Position numbers and translations under genes: made by a program
Notes under the pieces: model-generated
Databases searched by the model: none
Seen by the model: only the letters and a program-made list of their open reading frames with translations
What the model was told of the DNA's origin: nothing
Shown here: in pieces, positions 17,186-25,723 of the stretch
Position numbering within the stretch: the first letter of the stretch is position 1
Layout of the letters: every line of letters begins with the position of its first letter
Origin: Aromatoleum anaerobium
Lineage (GTDB): Bacteria > Pseudomonadota > Gammaproteobacteria > Burkholderiales > Rhodocyclaceae
Direction: 5' to 3'
Assembly: GCF_012910705.2 (NCBI RefSeq)
Contig: NZ_WTVG02000037.1
Location: 1-64,000, forward strand
Length of the DNA stretch: 64,000 bases

Positions 17186-17832
17186 TCGCCGCGCTCGCCC
17201 GTCCGCAAGTCGGGCTCCGCGTGCTCGGCGCGCTGTACCTGCTGCTCGCGGCGCCGCCGCTGCGGACATCGCTCGAAGCGACGATGAGCGGCCACATGCT
17301 GGTGCAGATTCCGCTTCTCGCCGCGATCGGCTTCGTCGCCTGCCGCCTGCTGCCGGAACAGCGGCAGGAGCGCCTGCTCGCCGCGGGCGGCGGTGCGGTG
17401 CCGTACGTCGTGCTGGCGGTCTTCGCATCGACCTGGTGGATGTTGCCGCGTGCGCTCGACGATGCGCTCGTGAGCCCGACTGTCGAGGCGGCGAAGTTCG
17501 TCAGCCTGCCGGCGCTCGTCGGGCTGCCGCTCGCGCTTGCGTGGCGCCGGCTCGGACCGATCGGCCGCGGCTTCGTCTGGACCAACTTCATCAGCATGCT
17601 CGCGGTGCTCGGCTGGCTGTACATCGCCGCGCCGCTGCGGGTGTGCAACAGCTACCTCGTCGACCAGCAGGAGAGCGCCGGCTGGCTGATGGTGAAGCTC
17701 GCGCTGCTGCTGTTCGCCGGCTGGCTCGGCAGCCTGTTCGTCGGCGGGGGCGGAAGTCCCGCGCTGTCCGCCGCGGAGCATGTTGCGCCCCGGTCGGCGC
17801 AGAGCCGCGACTGCGGTCCGGAGCGCGATTGA
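17182..17832 (+). CDS. Orf1 of the norSY-senC-orf1 operon, polytopic membrane protein
   Basis: This is a 216-residue protein with about six hydrophobic segments (such as VLGALYLLLAAPPL and AVLGWLYIAAPLRVCNSYLVDQQ). Its function is unknown. It starts with GTG overlapping the senC stop and is the last gene of the operon. A membrane protein called orf1 has the same position in the sNOR clusters of Nitrosomonas, which supports the operon assignment. A role in assembly of the reductase is a guess. It ends 7 nt from the stop of the convergent exporter gene. Confidence 0.75.
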   Translation: MIAALARPQVGLRVLGALYLLLAAPPLRTSLEATMSGHMLVQIPLLAAIGFVACRLLPEQRQERLLAAGGGAVPYVVLAVFASTWWMLPRALDDALVSPTVEAAKFVSLPALVGLPLALAWRRLGPIGRGFVWTNFISMLAVLGWLYIAAPLRVCNSYLVDQQESAGWLMVKLALLLFAGWLGSLFVGGGGSPALSAAEHVAPRSAQSRDCGPERD

Positions 17833-17839
17833 ACCGTGT

Positions 17840-18724
17840 TCAGACCTTGCGCGCGAGCCACACGCCCGACACGGCGATCACCATGCCGGCGAGCGCGAAC
17901 CCGGTCAGCGTCTCGCCGAACAGCAGCCAGGCCATCAGCGCGGTCGTCGGCGGCGTGAGGTAGAACAGGCTCGCGACGTTGACCGCGCTGCCGCTGCGGA
18001 TCAGTAGGTTCAGCAGGCTGATCGCGCCGAGCGACAGCACCAGCACCAGCCACAGCATCGCAAACACGAACTCGCCGCTCCAGTCGATCTGCATCGTCTC
18101 GGTGCGGCTCGCGAAGTACGCGGTGACGAGCAGGCACGGCACGAACTGGATGACCGAGCCGGTGCGCAGGTCGAAGGATGGGCAGAAGCGCTTCTGGTAC
18201 AGCGTGCCGGCGGTGATGCCGGCGAGGGCGGCCAGCGCCGGGGCGAGCATCCAGCCGAGCTCTGCGGACGACCCGTTGCCGAACGCGACCTTGTTGCTGA
18301 CGACCAGCGTGACGCCGATGAAGCCGAGCGCGAGTCCTGCCCATTGCCGGGCGCTGACGCGTTCGCCGAGCAGCCAGCCGGCGCCGAGCGCGGTGAGCAG
18401 CGGCTGCATGCCGACGACGAGCGCCGCGACCCCGGTCGGCAGCCCGCGGTGCAGCGTCATGAAGACGCCGCCGAGATAGGTGGCATGCACCAGCAGGCCG
18501 GCAACGCCGATATGCACCGCCTGGCGCCAGTTGCTCGGCCAGCGCGCGCGGGTAGCGAGTGCCAGCACCGCCATCAGCGCGATCACCAGCCCGTAGCGGG
18601 CGGAAAGAAAGGTCAGCGGCTCGGCATAGGGCAGACCGAACTTCGCGCCGATGAAGCCGGTGCTCCACAGGAGCACGAACAGCAGCGGGGCGGCGGCGGT
18701 GAGGGAGGGCGGCAGGGTCGGCAT
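17840..18724 (-). CDS. DMT superfamily transporter (EamA family)
   Basis: The 294-residue protein has ten predicted membrane helices arranged as two five-helix EamA repeats. WSTGFIGAKFGLPYAEPLTFL opens the first, and the second ends with LTPPTTALMAWLLFGE followed by GMVIAVSGVWLARK. DMT transporters of this type export amino acids or other small metabolites; the substrate cannot be told. It converges with the norYS operon. A large imperfect palindrome lies 58 bp upstream of its start and may be its operator. Confidence 0.85.
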   Translation of the reverse strand: MPTLPPSLTAAAPLLFVLLWSTGFIGAKFGLPYAEPLTFLSARYGLVIALMAVLALATRARWPSNWRQAVHIGVAGLLVHATYLGGVFMTLHRGLPTGVAALVVGMQPLLTALGAGWLLGERVSARQWAGLALGFIGVTLVVSNKVAFGNGSSAELGWMLAPALAALAGITAGTLYQKRFCPSFDLRTGSVIQFVPCLLVTAYFASRTETMQIDWSGEFVFAMLWLVLVLSLGAISLLNLLIRSGSAVNVASLFYLTPPTTALMAWLLFGETLTGFALAGMVIAVSGVWLARKV

Positions 18725-18781
18725 CGGTCAGCAGGCGGCTCGCGCAAGATGGAAAATGGCAGAAGCACGCAATCTTACCGT

Positions 18782-18813
18782 TCATCAATTTGTTTGAGTT
18801 CAAACATTGATGA
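18782..18813. promoter_or_regulatory. Large imperfect palindrome upstream of the DMT transporter
   Basis: The arms TCATCAAT...TTTGA and TCAAA...ATTGATGA form an interrupted dyad of about 14 paired bases per side with a 2-nt bulge and a GT centre. It lies between the terminator of yebC and the exporter gene on the same strand, where the exporter promoter should be. It could be an operator or a second hairpin behind the terminator. Confidence 0.45.
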
Positions 18814-18837
18814 AAAAAACCGCCCGGCGGGCGGTTT
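18813..18837 (-). terminator. Rho-independent terminator of yebC
   Basis: On the minus strand AAACCGCCC-GCC-GGGCGGTTT forms a 9-bp stem followed by seven T residues. It begins 20 nt after the yebC stop codon. This is the classical intrinsic terminator form. Confidence 0.9.
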
Positions 18838-18857
18838 GTTGCGGGTGGTGCGGCGCG

Positions 18858-19583
18858 TTATTCGTCCAGTACGGCAGACGTATACACTTCCTGGACGTCG
18901 TCGAGCGATTCCAGCGCATCGAGCAGTTTCTGCATCCGCTCGGCATCGTCGCCGGAGAGTTCGGTCTCGTTCTGCGGCTTCATCGTGACTTCGCCGAATT
19001 CCGCCCTGAAGCCGGCCTTCTCGAGCGCATCCTTGACGTTCGAGTACTCGTACGGCGCCGTGACGACTTCGATCGAGCCGTCGTCGTTGGTGACGACGTC
19101 CTCGGCGCCGGCCTCGAGCGCGGCTTCCATCAGCGCGTCCTCGTTCGTGCCGGGCGCGAACATCAGCTGGCCGCAGTGCTTGAACTGGAACGCGACGCAG
19201 CCATCGGTGCCCATGTTGCCGCCGTATTTCGAGAACGCGTGGCGCACGTCGGCGACGGTGCGCGTCTTGTTGTCGGTGAGGCAATCGACCATCACCGCGG
19301 CGCCGGCGATGCCGTAGCCCTCGTAGCGGGCTTCCTCGTAGCTGACGCCGTCGAGCTCGCCGGTGCCGCGCTTGATCGCACGGTCGATGTTCTCGCCCGG
19401 CATGTTCTCGGCCTTCGCCTTGTCGACCGCCAGGCGCAGGCGCGGGTTGAAGTTCGGATCGCCCCCGCCCATGCGCGCGGCGACGGTGATCTCCTTGATC
19501 AGCTTGGTGAATACCTTGCCCCGCTTGGCGTCCTGACGACCCTTGCGGTGCTGGATGTTGGCCCACTTGGAATGACCCGCCAT
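18858..19583 (-). CDS. yebC: YebC/PmpR-family regulatory protein
   Basis: The 241-residue cytoplasmic protein starts [20 protein letters not shown], the hallmark of the family, and continues with [20 protein letters not shown] and [17 protein letters not shown]. Family members act as DNA-binding regulators, and some help ribosomes pass proline-rich stretches. It is a single gene with a strong terminator 3' of it. In other genomes it often precedes ruvC; here it is 9 kb away from ruvC. Confidence 0.96.
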   Translation of the reverse strand: MAGHSKWANIQHRKGRQDAKRGKVFTKLIKEITVAARMGGGDPNFNPRLRLAVDKAKAENMPGENIDRAIKRGTGELDGVSYEEARYEGYGIAGAAVMVDCLTDNKTRTVADVRHAFSKYGGNMGTDGCVAFQFKHCGQLMFAPGTNEDALMEAALEAGAEDVVTNDDGSIEVVTAPYEYSNVKDALEKAGFRAEFGEVTMKPQNETELSGDDAERMQKLLDALESLDDVQEVYTSAVLDE

Positions 19584-19718
19584 AAAATCCCCGATACTGC
19601 CGATTGCGATTGAAAATGGCGGCCATTATACAGGCGCACGCCGGCCGTGCCCCGCAGCGCTCGTTCGCGAGGTCTGGTAGATTGTCGCCGTTCTGTCAGC
19701 GACGTCGAGGAAATTGAA

Positions 19719-20336
19719 GTGACGGCCAGTTCTCCCCTTGCGTTGCCTTTCGTGCCGCGCCGGGTTTTTCTGTTCAGCGGCCACCGCATCGACACGCCCG
19801 GCCGGCGTACGCCACGTTTCCCGGCCGGCCAGGAAGCCGTTGCGGCACGATGCATGGCGGAGGCGCTCGACGCGTGGCAGGCCGGCGCGGGCGATCTGGC
19901 GCTGGCACAGGGGGCGAGCGGCGGCGACATCCTGTTTCTCGAAGCGTGCCGCGCCCGCGGCCTGCACCTGCAGATGCTGCTGCCGCTCGACGAGGCGCAG
20001 TTCGTCGAATGCAAGATCCTGCCGTCGATCGACGGCGAGCGCTGGCGGGAGCGCTACCAGGCATTGAAGGCCGGCCTCGCTTCGCCGCCGCTGATCATGC
20101 CGGCGCGGCCGATAACGCTTGCTCACCTCGCGGTTCCCGAAGGCGCCGGCCCCTGCGAGCGCTGCAATCTGTGGTCGCTCGACATCGCCCTCCATTGGGG
20201 GGCGCAGAGGCTGCGCTTCCTGTGCCTGTGGAACGGCGGCGGGGCGGACGGGGCCGGCGGCACTGCGCACCTGTACCGTGAAGCCAGGCGCCGCGGCGCG
20301 CAAGTGGTGTGGCTCGACACGCGCTCGTTGTGGTGA
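19719..20336 (+). CDS. Hypothetical protein with SLOG/LOG-like Rossmann fold
   Basis: The 205-residue protein has VFLFSGHRIDTPGR near the N-terminus, then LALAQGASGGDILFLEACRARGLHLQMLLP, a glycine-rich turn after a strand that resembles the nucleotide-sensing SLOG/LOG fold. The C-terminus has CNLWSLDIALHWGAQRLRFLCLW. Such domains bind nucleotides or nucleotide-derived signals; no catalytic role can be claimed. GTG at 19719 follows GAGGAAA by about 8 nt. It stands alone, divergent from yebC. Confidence 0.65.
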   Translation: MTASSPLALPFVPRRVFLFSGHRIDTPGRRTPRFPAGQEAVAARCMAEALDAWQAGAGDLALAQGASGGDILFLEACRARGLHLQMLLPLDEAQFVECKILPSIDGERWRERYQALKAGLASPPLIMPARPITLAHLAVPEGAGPCERCNLWSLDIALHWGAQRLRFLCLWNGGGADGAGGTAHLYREARRRGAQVVWLDTRSLW

Positions 20337-20424
20337 GCCGGGCCTGTTTTTTAGGCAATGCGCGCCAGCTCCGGAGTTGAACGGCCGGCTGCGTCGGACG
20401 CTGCCGGCCGAAGGTGCGCAAAGG

Positions 20425-20715
20425 CTATTTCGACTTCGCGACCTGCTTTTTCGCGCTGCCCACGGTGAACTGGTCGCGCAACTGGGCGATCGATTTATCC
20501 CCGATTCCAGGCACTTTCGTCAGATCGTCGACGCTCGCGAAGGCCCCGTTCGCCTTGCGGTATTCGATGATCGCCTTGGCCCTCGCCGGCCCGATTCCCT
20601 TGACCGTCTCGAGAGCGGCGGCATCGGCCGTGTTGACGTCGACCGGTCCTTCGGCGAACACCGTCAGCGGTGACAAGGCGAGGGCGAAGAGCAGCGAACG
20701 GAGCAGTTTGTTCAC
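20425..20715 (-). CDS. comEA: ComEA-like helix-hairpin-helix DNA-binding protein
   Basis: The 96-residue exported protein has a signal peptide (residues 1-21, VFA cleavage) and tandem helix-hairpin-helix motifs: VDVNTADAAALETVKGIGPA and SVDDLTKVPGIGDKS. ComEA-type proteins bind incoming double-stranded DNA in the periplasm and ratchet it inwards during natural transformation. The product is short, as in Gram-negative ComEA. No other competence gene is adjacent. Confidence 0.9.
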   Translation of the reverse strand: MNKLLRSLLFALALSPLTVFAEGPVDVNTADAAALETVKGIGPARAKAIIEYRKANGAFASVDDLTKVPGIGDKSIAQLRDQFTVGSAKKQVAKSK

Positions 20716-20940
20716 GTGGTACCTCCAGGCGGGTTCATGCCATATGGCAAATGCAATTTACGAGTCGCCGCGGACGATGTCAATGACATTTTGCCAGGGC
20801 CCGCCCTGACGATTCGCGGGCAGCAGCGGTTTTGCTGCATGGAGCAGCGTGCGCTCATGCCGGGCGGCGGCGCGCCAGGGGGCCGGGGTGTTTAATCCGC
20901 CGGCGGGTGGTTGGTAACGGTGAACAGGCAGGCTTCGATT

Positions 20941-21681
20941 ATGCTTGCGGGCATGGAACCGAATCCCGCCGACCCCGCGCTGCACGTCCCGGGGCCTCTC
21001 GCGGCCCGTGACGTTGCGATACCCGCCTATCTTCGCCATGCCTACTCCTGGGCTTATCTCGACCCGCGCACGCTGCGCTGGCTCGATCGGCCCGGCGTCG
21101 TCTCGGCGATTCTGTGGGGGAACGCGGATCGGCTGATGCGCGACGCGGTCGCCGAGTTCGCGCCCGGACAGCGCGTGCTGCAGGCGGCCTGCGTGTATGG
21201 CGGATTTTCGGTGCTGCTCGCGCAGCGCGTCGGTGCACGCGGCGCGCTCGATGTCGTCGACGTGGCCGCGTTGCAGGTCGCGAACGCACGCCGCAAGCTC
21301 GCGGGTTTCCGGCAGGCGAGGGTATGGCAGGCGGATCTTTCCGTGTCCGGCTGCGTCGTTGACGACGGGTACGACGGGGTGTGCTGTTTCTTCCTGCTGC
21401 ACGAGGTGCCGGAGGCCGAGCGCTGCCGAATCGTCGACAACCTGCTCGCGGCCGTGCGGCCCGGCGGCAGGATCGTGTTCGTCGATTACCACCGGGCGCA
21501 CGGCTGGCACCCGCTGCGCCCGGTGATGTCGTTGGTATTCCGCAGCTTCGAGCCTTATGCGCAGTCGCTTTTCGGCGCCGCCATCGAGTCGCGCTCGGCG
21601 CGTTCGGCCGGCTTCGAATGGACAAAGACCACCTGCTTCGGTGGTCTTTATCAAAAGCTGGTCGGCACGCGGCGAGGCTGA
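20941..21681 (+). CDS. rquA: Probable RquA, rhodoquinone biosynthesis methyltransferase-like enzyme
   Basis: The 246-residue protein has a class I SAM-methyltransferase fold but with the features I associate with RquA: IPAYLRHAYSWAYLDPRTLR, the SAILWGNADRLMRDA segment, an altered motif I (ACVYGGFS in place of the usual acidic/glycine motif), LDVVDVAALQVANARRKL, FFLLHEVPEAERCRIV and a C-terminal FGGLYQKLV. RquA converts ubiquinone to rhodoquinone, a low-potential quinone used for anaerobic fumarate reduction. Start at ATG 20941; 20953 is possible. It is divergent from comEA. Assignment rests on remembered family features. Confidence 0.72.
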   Translation: MLAGMEPNPADPALHVPGPLAARDVAIPAYLRHAYSWAYLDPRTLRWLDRPGVVSAILWGNADRLMRDAVAEFAPGQRVLQAACVYGGFSVLLAQRVGARGALDVVDVAALQVANARRKLAGFRQARVWQADLSVSGCVVDDGYDGVCCFFLLHEVPEAERCRIVDNLLAAVRPGGRIVFVDYHRAHGWHPLRPVMSLVFRSFEPYAQSLFGAAIESRSARSAGFEWTKTTCFGGLYQKLVGTRRG

Positions 21682-21705
21682 AAGGCCGGCGCCGCGCTCA
21701 TTGCG

Positions 21706-23292
21706 TCAGCGGTTGCGGTCGCCCGTCTTGGCGGTGAAGAGTGCCGGGCGCGGTTGCGGGCGACGGTTGCCGTCGGGTCGTGGTGCCGGGCGGGCGCTGT
21801 CACCGCCGCGTGGCGCGCCGTTCGGCCCGGCGTTGCGCGGCGCCCGGTTGCCGTCCGCGTCGGGACGTGCGCGGTTGGCCTCGATCTCGCTGCGCGGCGC
21901 CCGGTTGCCGTCCGCGTCGGGACGTGCGCGGTTGGCCTCGATCTCGCTGCGCGGGGCGCGATTGCCGAAATTGTCGGCGTCGCGCGGCCGGGCGGGAGCA
22001 CGGGCCGGCGACGGGTGGGCCGCCTGTCGGCCGGCGGGGCGGTCCGTTCGTGCCTGGCGCGGCGCGTTCGCGTCGTTGTGTCGCGACGGCTGACGGGACT
22101 GGGGCCGCGGAGGACGGGCGTCGCTCTCGTTCGGGTCAACCGGCGCGATCGCGAAGGCCGGCAGCGCTTCGCGGTCGATCGTGCGCTTGATCAGCCGCTC
22201 GATGGCCGTCAGGTGCTGGCGCTCTTCCGAGTCGACGAACGACACCGCTGCGCCGCTCGAACCGGCGCGGCCGGTGCGGCCGATGCGGTGGACGTAGTCT
22301 TCGGGAACGTTCGGCAGTTCGAAGTTCACGACGTGCGGCAGCTGGTCGATGTCCAGTCCGCGCGCGGCGATGTCGGTCGCGACCAGCACCGGCAGCGACC
22401 CGTCCTTGAATTCGGCCAGCGCGCGGGTCCGCGCCGACTGGCTCTTGTTGCCGTGGATCGCGGCCGACGGGATGCCGTGCTTGGCGAGGTATTCCGCGAG
22501 CTTGTTGGCGCCGTGCTTGGTGCGCGTGAAGACGAGCACCTGGTGCCAGTCGTTCTGCTTGACGAGGTGCACCAGCAGATCGCGCTTCTGCTTCTGCGCC
22601 ACGGAATAGACCGACTGCTGCACGAGTTCCGACGCGGTGTTGCGCCGCGCGACCTCGACGCAACCCGGATTGTGCAGCAGGCCGTTGGCGAGGCTGCGGA
22701 TCTCGTCCGAGAAGGTCGCCGAAAACAGCAGGTTCTGGCGCTGCTTCGGCAGCAGCGCGAGGATCTTGCGGATGTCGCGGATGAAGCCCATGTCGAGCAT
22801 GCGATCCGCTTCGTCGAGGATCAGGATCTCGACGCCCGACAGGTCGAGCGTCTTCTGGCCGACGTGGTCGAGCAGCCGGCCGGGGGTCGCTACGAGGATG
22901 TCGACGCGTTTTTTCAGCGCCTGGATCTGCGGGTTGATGCCGACTCCGCCGAACATCACCAGCGAGGTCGTCGGCAGGTGCTTGCCGTAGGTCCGGACGG
23001 ATTCCTCGACCTGTGCCGCGAGTTCGCGCGTCGGGGTCAGGATCAGGCAACGCGGTCGGCCCGCCTTCGGGTTCGCGGCCGGGGCGGCGCAGAGGCGGTG
23101 CAGCACCGGCAGCGTGAAGCCGGCCGTCTTGCCGGTGCCAGTCTGTGCGGCGGCGAGCAGGTCGCCGCCGGCGAGCACGAGCGGGATCGCCTGGGCCTGG
23201 ATCGGCGTTGGCGTCGTGTAGCCGGATTCGGAAATTGCGCGCAGCAGCGGCTCGGCCAGTCCGAGACCGGCAAAGTTTACTTCTGATGTCAT
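21706..23292 (-). CDS. rhlE: DEAD-box RNA helicase, RhlE-like
   Basis: The 528-residue protein has the full helicase core: Q motif ([26 protein letters not shown]), motif I AQTGTGKT, Ia [31 protein letters not shown] and [12 protein letters not shown]. The tail from about 390 is basic, disordered and rich in Arg, Asn and Pro; it contains a tandem 19-residue repeat. Such helicases remodel RNA in ribosome assembly and decay. ATG 23292 begins [12 protein letters not shown]; the longer frame is not supported. Confidence 0.93.
   Translation of the reverse strand: MTSEVNFAGLGLAEPLLRAISESGYTTPTPIQAQAIPLVLAGGDLLAAAQTGTGKTAGFTLPVLHRLCAAPAANPKAGRPRCLILTPTRELAAQVEESVRTYGKHLPTTSLVMFGGVGINPQIQALKKRVDILVATPGRLLDHVGQKTLDLSGVEILILDEADRMLDMGFIRDIRKILALLPKQRQNLLFSATFSDEIRSLANGLLHNPGCVEVARRNTASELVQQSVYSVAQKQKRDLLVHLVKQNDWHQVLVFTRTKHGANKLAEYLAKHGIPSAAIHGNKSQSARTRALAEFKDGSLPVLVATDIAARGLDIDQLPHVVNFELPNVPEDYVHRIGRTGRAGSSGAAVSFVDSEERQHLTAIERLIKRTIDREALPAFAIAPVDPNESDARPPRPQSRQPSRHNDANAPRQARTDRPAGRQAAHPSPARAPARPRDADNFGNRAPRSEIEANRARPDADGNRAPRSEIEANRARPDADGNRAPRNAGPNGAPRGGDSARPAPRPDGNRRPQPRPALFTAKTGDRNR
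21841..21954 (-). repeat. 57-bp tandem repeat inside the helicase tail
   Basis: Two identical or near-identical 57-bp units (21841-21897 and 21898-21954) encode two copies of a 19-residue unit, [20 protein letters not shown] third, degenerate unit follows. Length polymorphism by slippage would stay in frame. Confidence 0.85.
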
Positions 23293-23567
23293 CGAGAAAA
23301 TTGCTCCAGCGACGGCCTGTCGCTCAAGCTGAGTGACACCAATCGAGGCGGGCGGGGGAATGAGACCGGAAAAGGTCGTTGTGGAAGAGCGTCGCCGATT
23401 GGCTGGGCGCACGCTAAGAAATGGATTGTACGGGCTTTTGCGGCACTGCAGCGAAATTCTTGCGCAAAGTGTGGACGATGCGCCACGCTACCACTTCTGT
23501 ACGATGTTTCGGCGGCCGATTGGCGGTTATAGTCCCCGTTCTGTCCATGGTCTACAGGTGCCGGTCG

Positions 23568-24710
23568 ATGCAAGCTTCCTGCCCGCGTTTGTCACGCCTC
23601 CGGTCGCGTCTGGCGCGGCGGCTCGGCTTGAAGGCGCTGGCCGGCCTGGTGCTGGTTGGCTGCATGGTCCTCGCGTTCGGCGCCATCGCCGGCCGCGTCG
23701 CGTTCGCGACCTGGAGTTTTCTCGTCGATGGGAAAGTGGCCGTGGCAACGACTTCCGCAGCCGTGTCGATGGTCGCGTTCGCGCTGGCCTGGCGCGTCCT
23801 CGGGTGGCTGATCGCGCCGGCTGCCTGCCCCGGCGGTGTCCGTCTGCCGCGCGAGGCGGCACGCTCCCTCCATGCGATGATCGACCAGATGAGCCAGCGC
23901 TTCGGCGGGATTCCCGTCGACGCGGTATGGATCGGCGGCGACATGAACGCGGCGATCCTGCAACGGCCGCGCTGGGGCTGGGCCGGACCGATCGAGACGC
24001 ATCTGATCATCGGCCTGCCGCTTGCCCACAGCGTCTCGCAGCGCCAGTTCTGCGCGATCCTCGCTCACGAATTCGCCCATCTCGCGTGCCAGCGGCAGCG
24101 GCTCGGCGCGTGGGGGGGGCACTTGCGCGCGTGGTGGTTCCGCGTGCTGGATCGCTGCATCGACGGCATTCCGCTGCTCGGGCGCGGGCTCGAACGGGGG
24201 TTTGCGGGCGATCTGCGCGACGCGCTGCGCCTGTCGCGCCTCGAAGAGTTCGAAGCGGATGCCGTCGCCGCCCGCGTCGTCGGCGCACGGCTGGTCGGCG
24301 AAGCGCTGGTCGAAGTGGCGCTGAAGGAGCGTTTTCTCAGCAAGGATTACTGGCGCAAGGTCATGGCGCAGAGCCGGCTGCAGCCGGAACCGTCGATTCG
24401 CCCGTACCGGGACATGGGGCTCGGGATGATGGCGGGCTTCAGGCGGCCGATGCCGGGATTGCTCGATCTGAGGCGCTGGATGGCGGGTGACGAAGAGTAT
24501 GTTCGGGGCGCCAGCTTTCACCCGACGGTCGCCGAGCGCTTGCGTGCGCTGCGCGTGCGCGCCGCGGTGTCGCACGGCGAGCGCATGTCGGTGGCGGACG
24601 CCTGCCTCGCCCCGCTGCTGCCGACGCTGGCGTGGGTCTTCGACCGGGCGTGGTGGGAGGACTCGCGCCTCGCGTGGCGGGGCTGTTACCAGTTGTCGCG
24701 GCCGGTTTGA
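23568..24710 (+). CDS. M48-family membrane metalloprotease
   Basis: The 380-residue protein has two hydrophobic segments near residues 20-80 and then a zinc protease domain with HEFAH (His167, Glu168, His171) and a downstream EEFEADAVAA giving the third zinc ligand. M48 (HtpX/Ste24-like) proteases act in membrane protein quality control. The C-terminal third has FHPTVAERLRALR, usual for peptidase M48 relatives. ATG 23568 is preceded by AGGTG; an ATG at 23547 would add seven residues. Confidence 0.85.
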   Translation: MQASCPRLSRLRSRLARRLGLKALAGLVLVGCMVLAFGAIAGRVAFATWSFLVDGKVAVATTSAAVSMVAFALAWRVLGWLIAPAACPGGVRLPREAARSLHAMIDQMSQRFGGIPVDAVWIGGDMNAAILQRPRWGWAGPIETHLIIGLPLAHSVSQRQFCAILAHEFAHLACQRQRLGAWGGHLRAWWFRVLDRCIDGIPLLGRGLERGFAGDLRDALRLSRLEEFEADAVAARVVGARLVGEALVEVALKERFLSKDYWRKVMAQSRLQPEPSIRPYRDMGLGMMAGFRRPMPGLLDLRRWMAGDEEYVRGASFHPTVAERLRALRVRAAVSHGERMSVADACLAPLLPTLAWVFDRAWWEDSRLAWRGCYQLSRPV

Positions 24711-24720
24711 GTTGCGATGA

Positions 24721-25614
24721 TCAGCGCACGGCGCGCTTCGCGCGCGCCGCGTCGAGAAATTCGCACAGCTGCGCGGCGCCGTCGAGAATCCGCGGCGTGT
24801 GGCGCTGGATGAGTTCGGGCGGCACGAAGTAGAGGTTCCCGGCCCGGCTCGCCGCCAGCCCCGGCCAGCGTTTCCATCGATCGAGCCATTCCGGGCGCGC
24901 CTCGCCCATGCCGCTGGCGACGATCACTTCCGGATCGGCCGCGAGCACGCTTTCGACGCCGATCGACGGCGCAAGCTGCGCCAGCGTGCCGAACACGTTC
25001 CTGCCGCCGCACAGGCGTATGACGTCCGAAATCAGGTGCTCGTCATTGATCGTCATCAGCGGATCGTCCCAGATCTGGTAGAACATCGGCACCGGCGGCC
25101 GCTTGCCGTAACGCCGCGCAAGCTCCGTCCTGCGGGCGCGAAACGACTCCGCCGCGGCATGGCCGGCCTGTTCGCTGCCGGCGAGGCGGCCAAAGGTCTC
25201 GAGGCTGCGCGCGACGTCGTCGAGGCTGCGCGGTTCATTGAGGAACACCGGGATCCCGAGCGCGGCGAGCTTGTCGAGATGCGCGTTGCGATTGCCGCTG
25301 CGCCAGGCGATCACGAGATCCGGCCGCAACGCCGCGACCGCCTCCATATCCACGTTGCTGTAGCCGCCGACGCGCGGCAGCGCCTTCGCCGCCTCGGGGA
25401 AGTCGCTGTACGCGACCACGCCGACGAGCCGCGCCCCGGCGCCCGCCGCGAACAGCAGTTCGGTGACGTGCGGCGCGAGGCTGACGATGCGACGTGCGGG
25501 CTGCGCGAGCTGCACGCGGCGTCCGGTGTCGTCCTCCACGACGAGTTCCGCTCGCAGCGGAGCGGCGAGCAGGAGGCAAAGGCAAAGTGTCGGGGCGATG
25601 CGAAGCGGGGTCAT
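24721..25614 (-). CDS. btuF: Cobalamin ABC transporter substrate-binding protein (BtuF-like)
   Basis: The 297-residue periplasmic protein has a signal peptide (ending LRA) and two lobes joined by a helix, as in BtuF: RIVSLAPHVTELLFAAGAGARLVGV at the front, LPRVGGYSNVDMEAVAALRPDLVIAW, and FYQIWDDPLMTINDEHLISD with IRLCGGRNVFG in the second lobe. It binds vitamin B12 or cobinamide for a BtuCD importer, which is not in the window. It is divergent from cobQ, a B12 biosynthesis gene, which supports the corrinoid role. Confidence 0.88.
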   Translation of the reverse strand: MTPLRIAPTLCLCLLLAAPLRAELVVEDDTGRRVQLAQPARRIVSLAPHVTELLFAAGAGARLVGVVAYSDFPEAAKALPRVGGYSNVDMEAVAALRPDLVIAWRSGNRNAHLDKLAALGIPVFLNEPRSLDDVARSLETFGRLAGSEQAGHAAAESFRARRTELARRYGKRPPVPMFYQIWDDPLMTINDEHLISDVIRLCGGRNVFGTLAQLAPSIGVESVLAADPEVIVASGMGEARPEWLDRWKRWPGLAASRAGNLYFVPPELIQRHTPRILDGAAQLCEFLDAARAKRAVR

Positions 25615-25723
25615 CGGAGGTACCGTGAAGCCGGCGCCAGGCTCGATCAGCCTGGAAATCGTCGGCGGGAGCTTATCTAATCGGCGATAATCCGCCGCTT
25701 TGAACGAAGCGGGATTTTACGCG

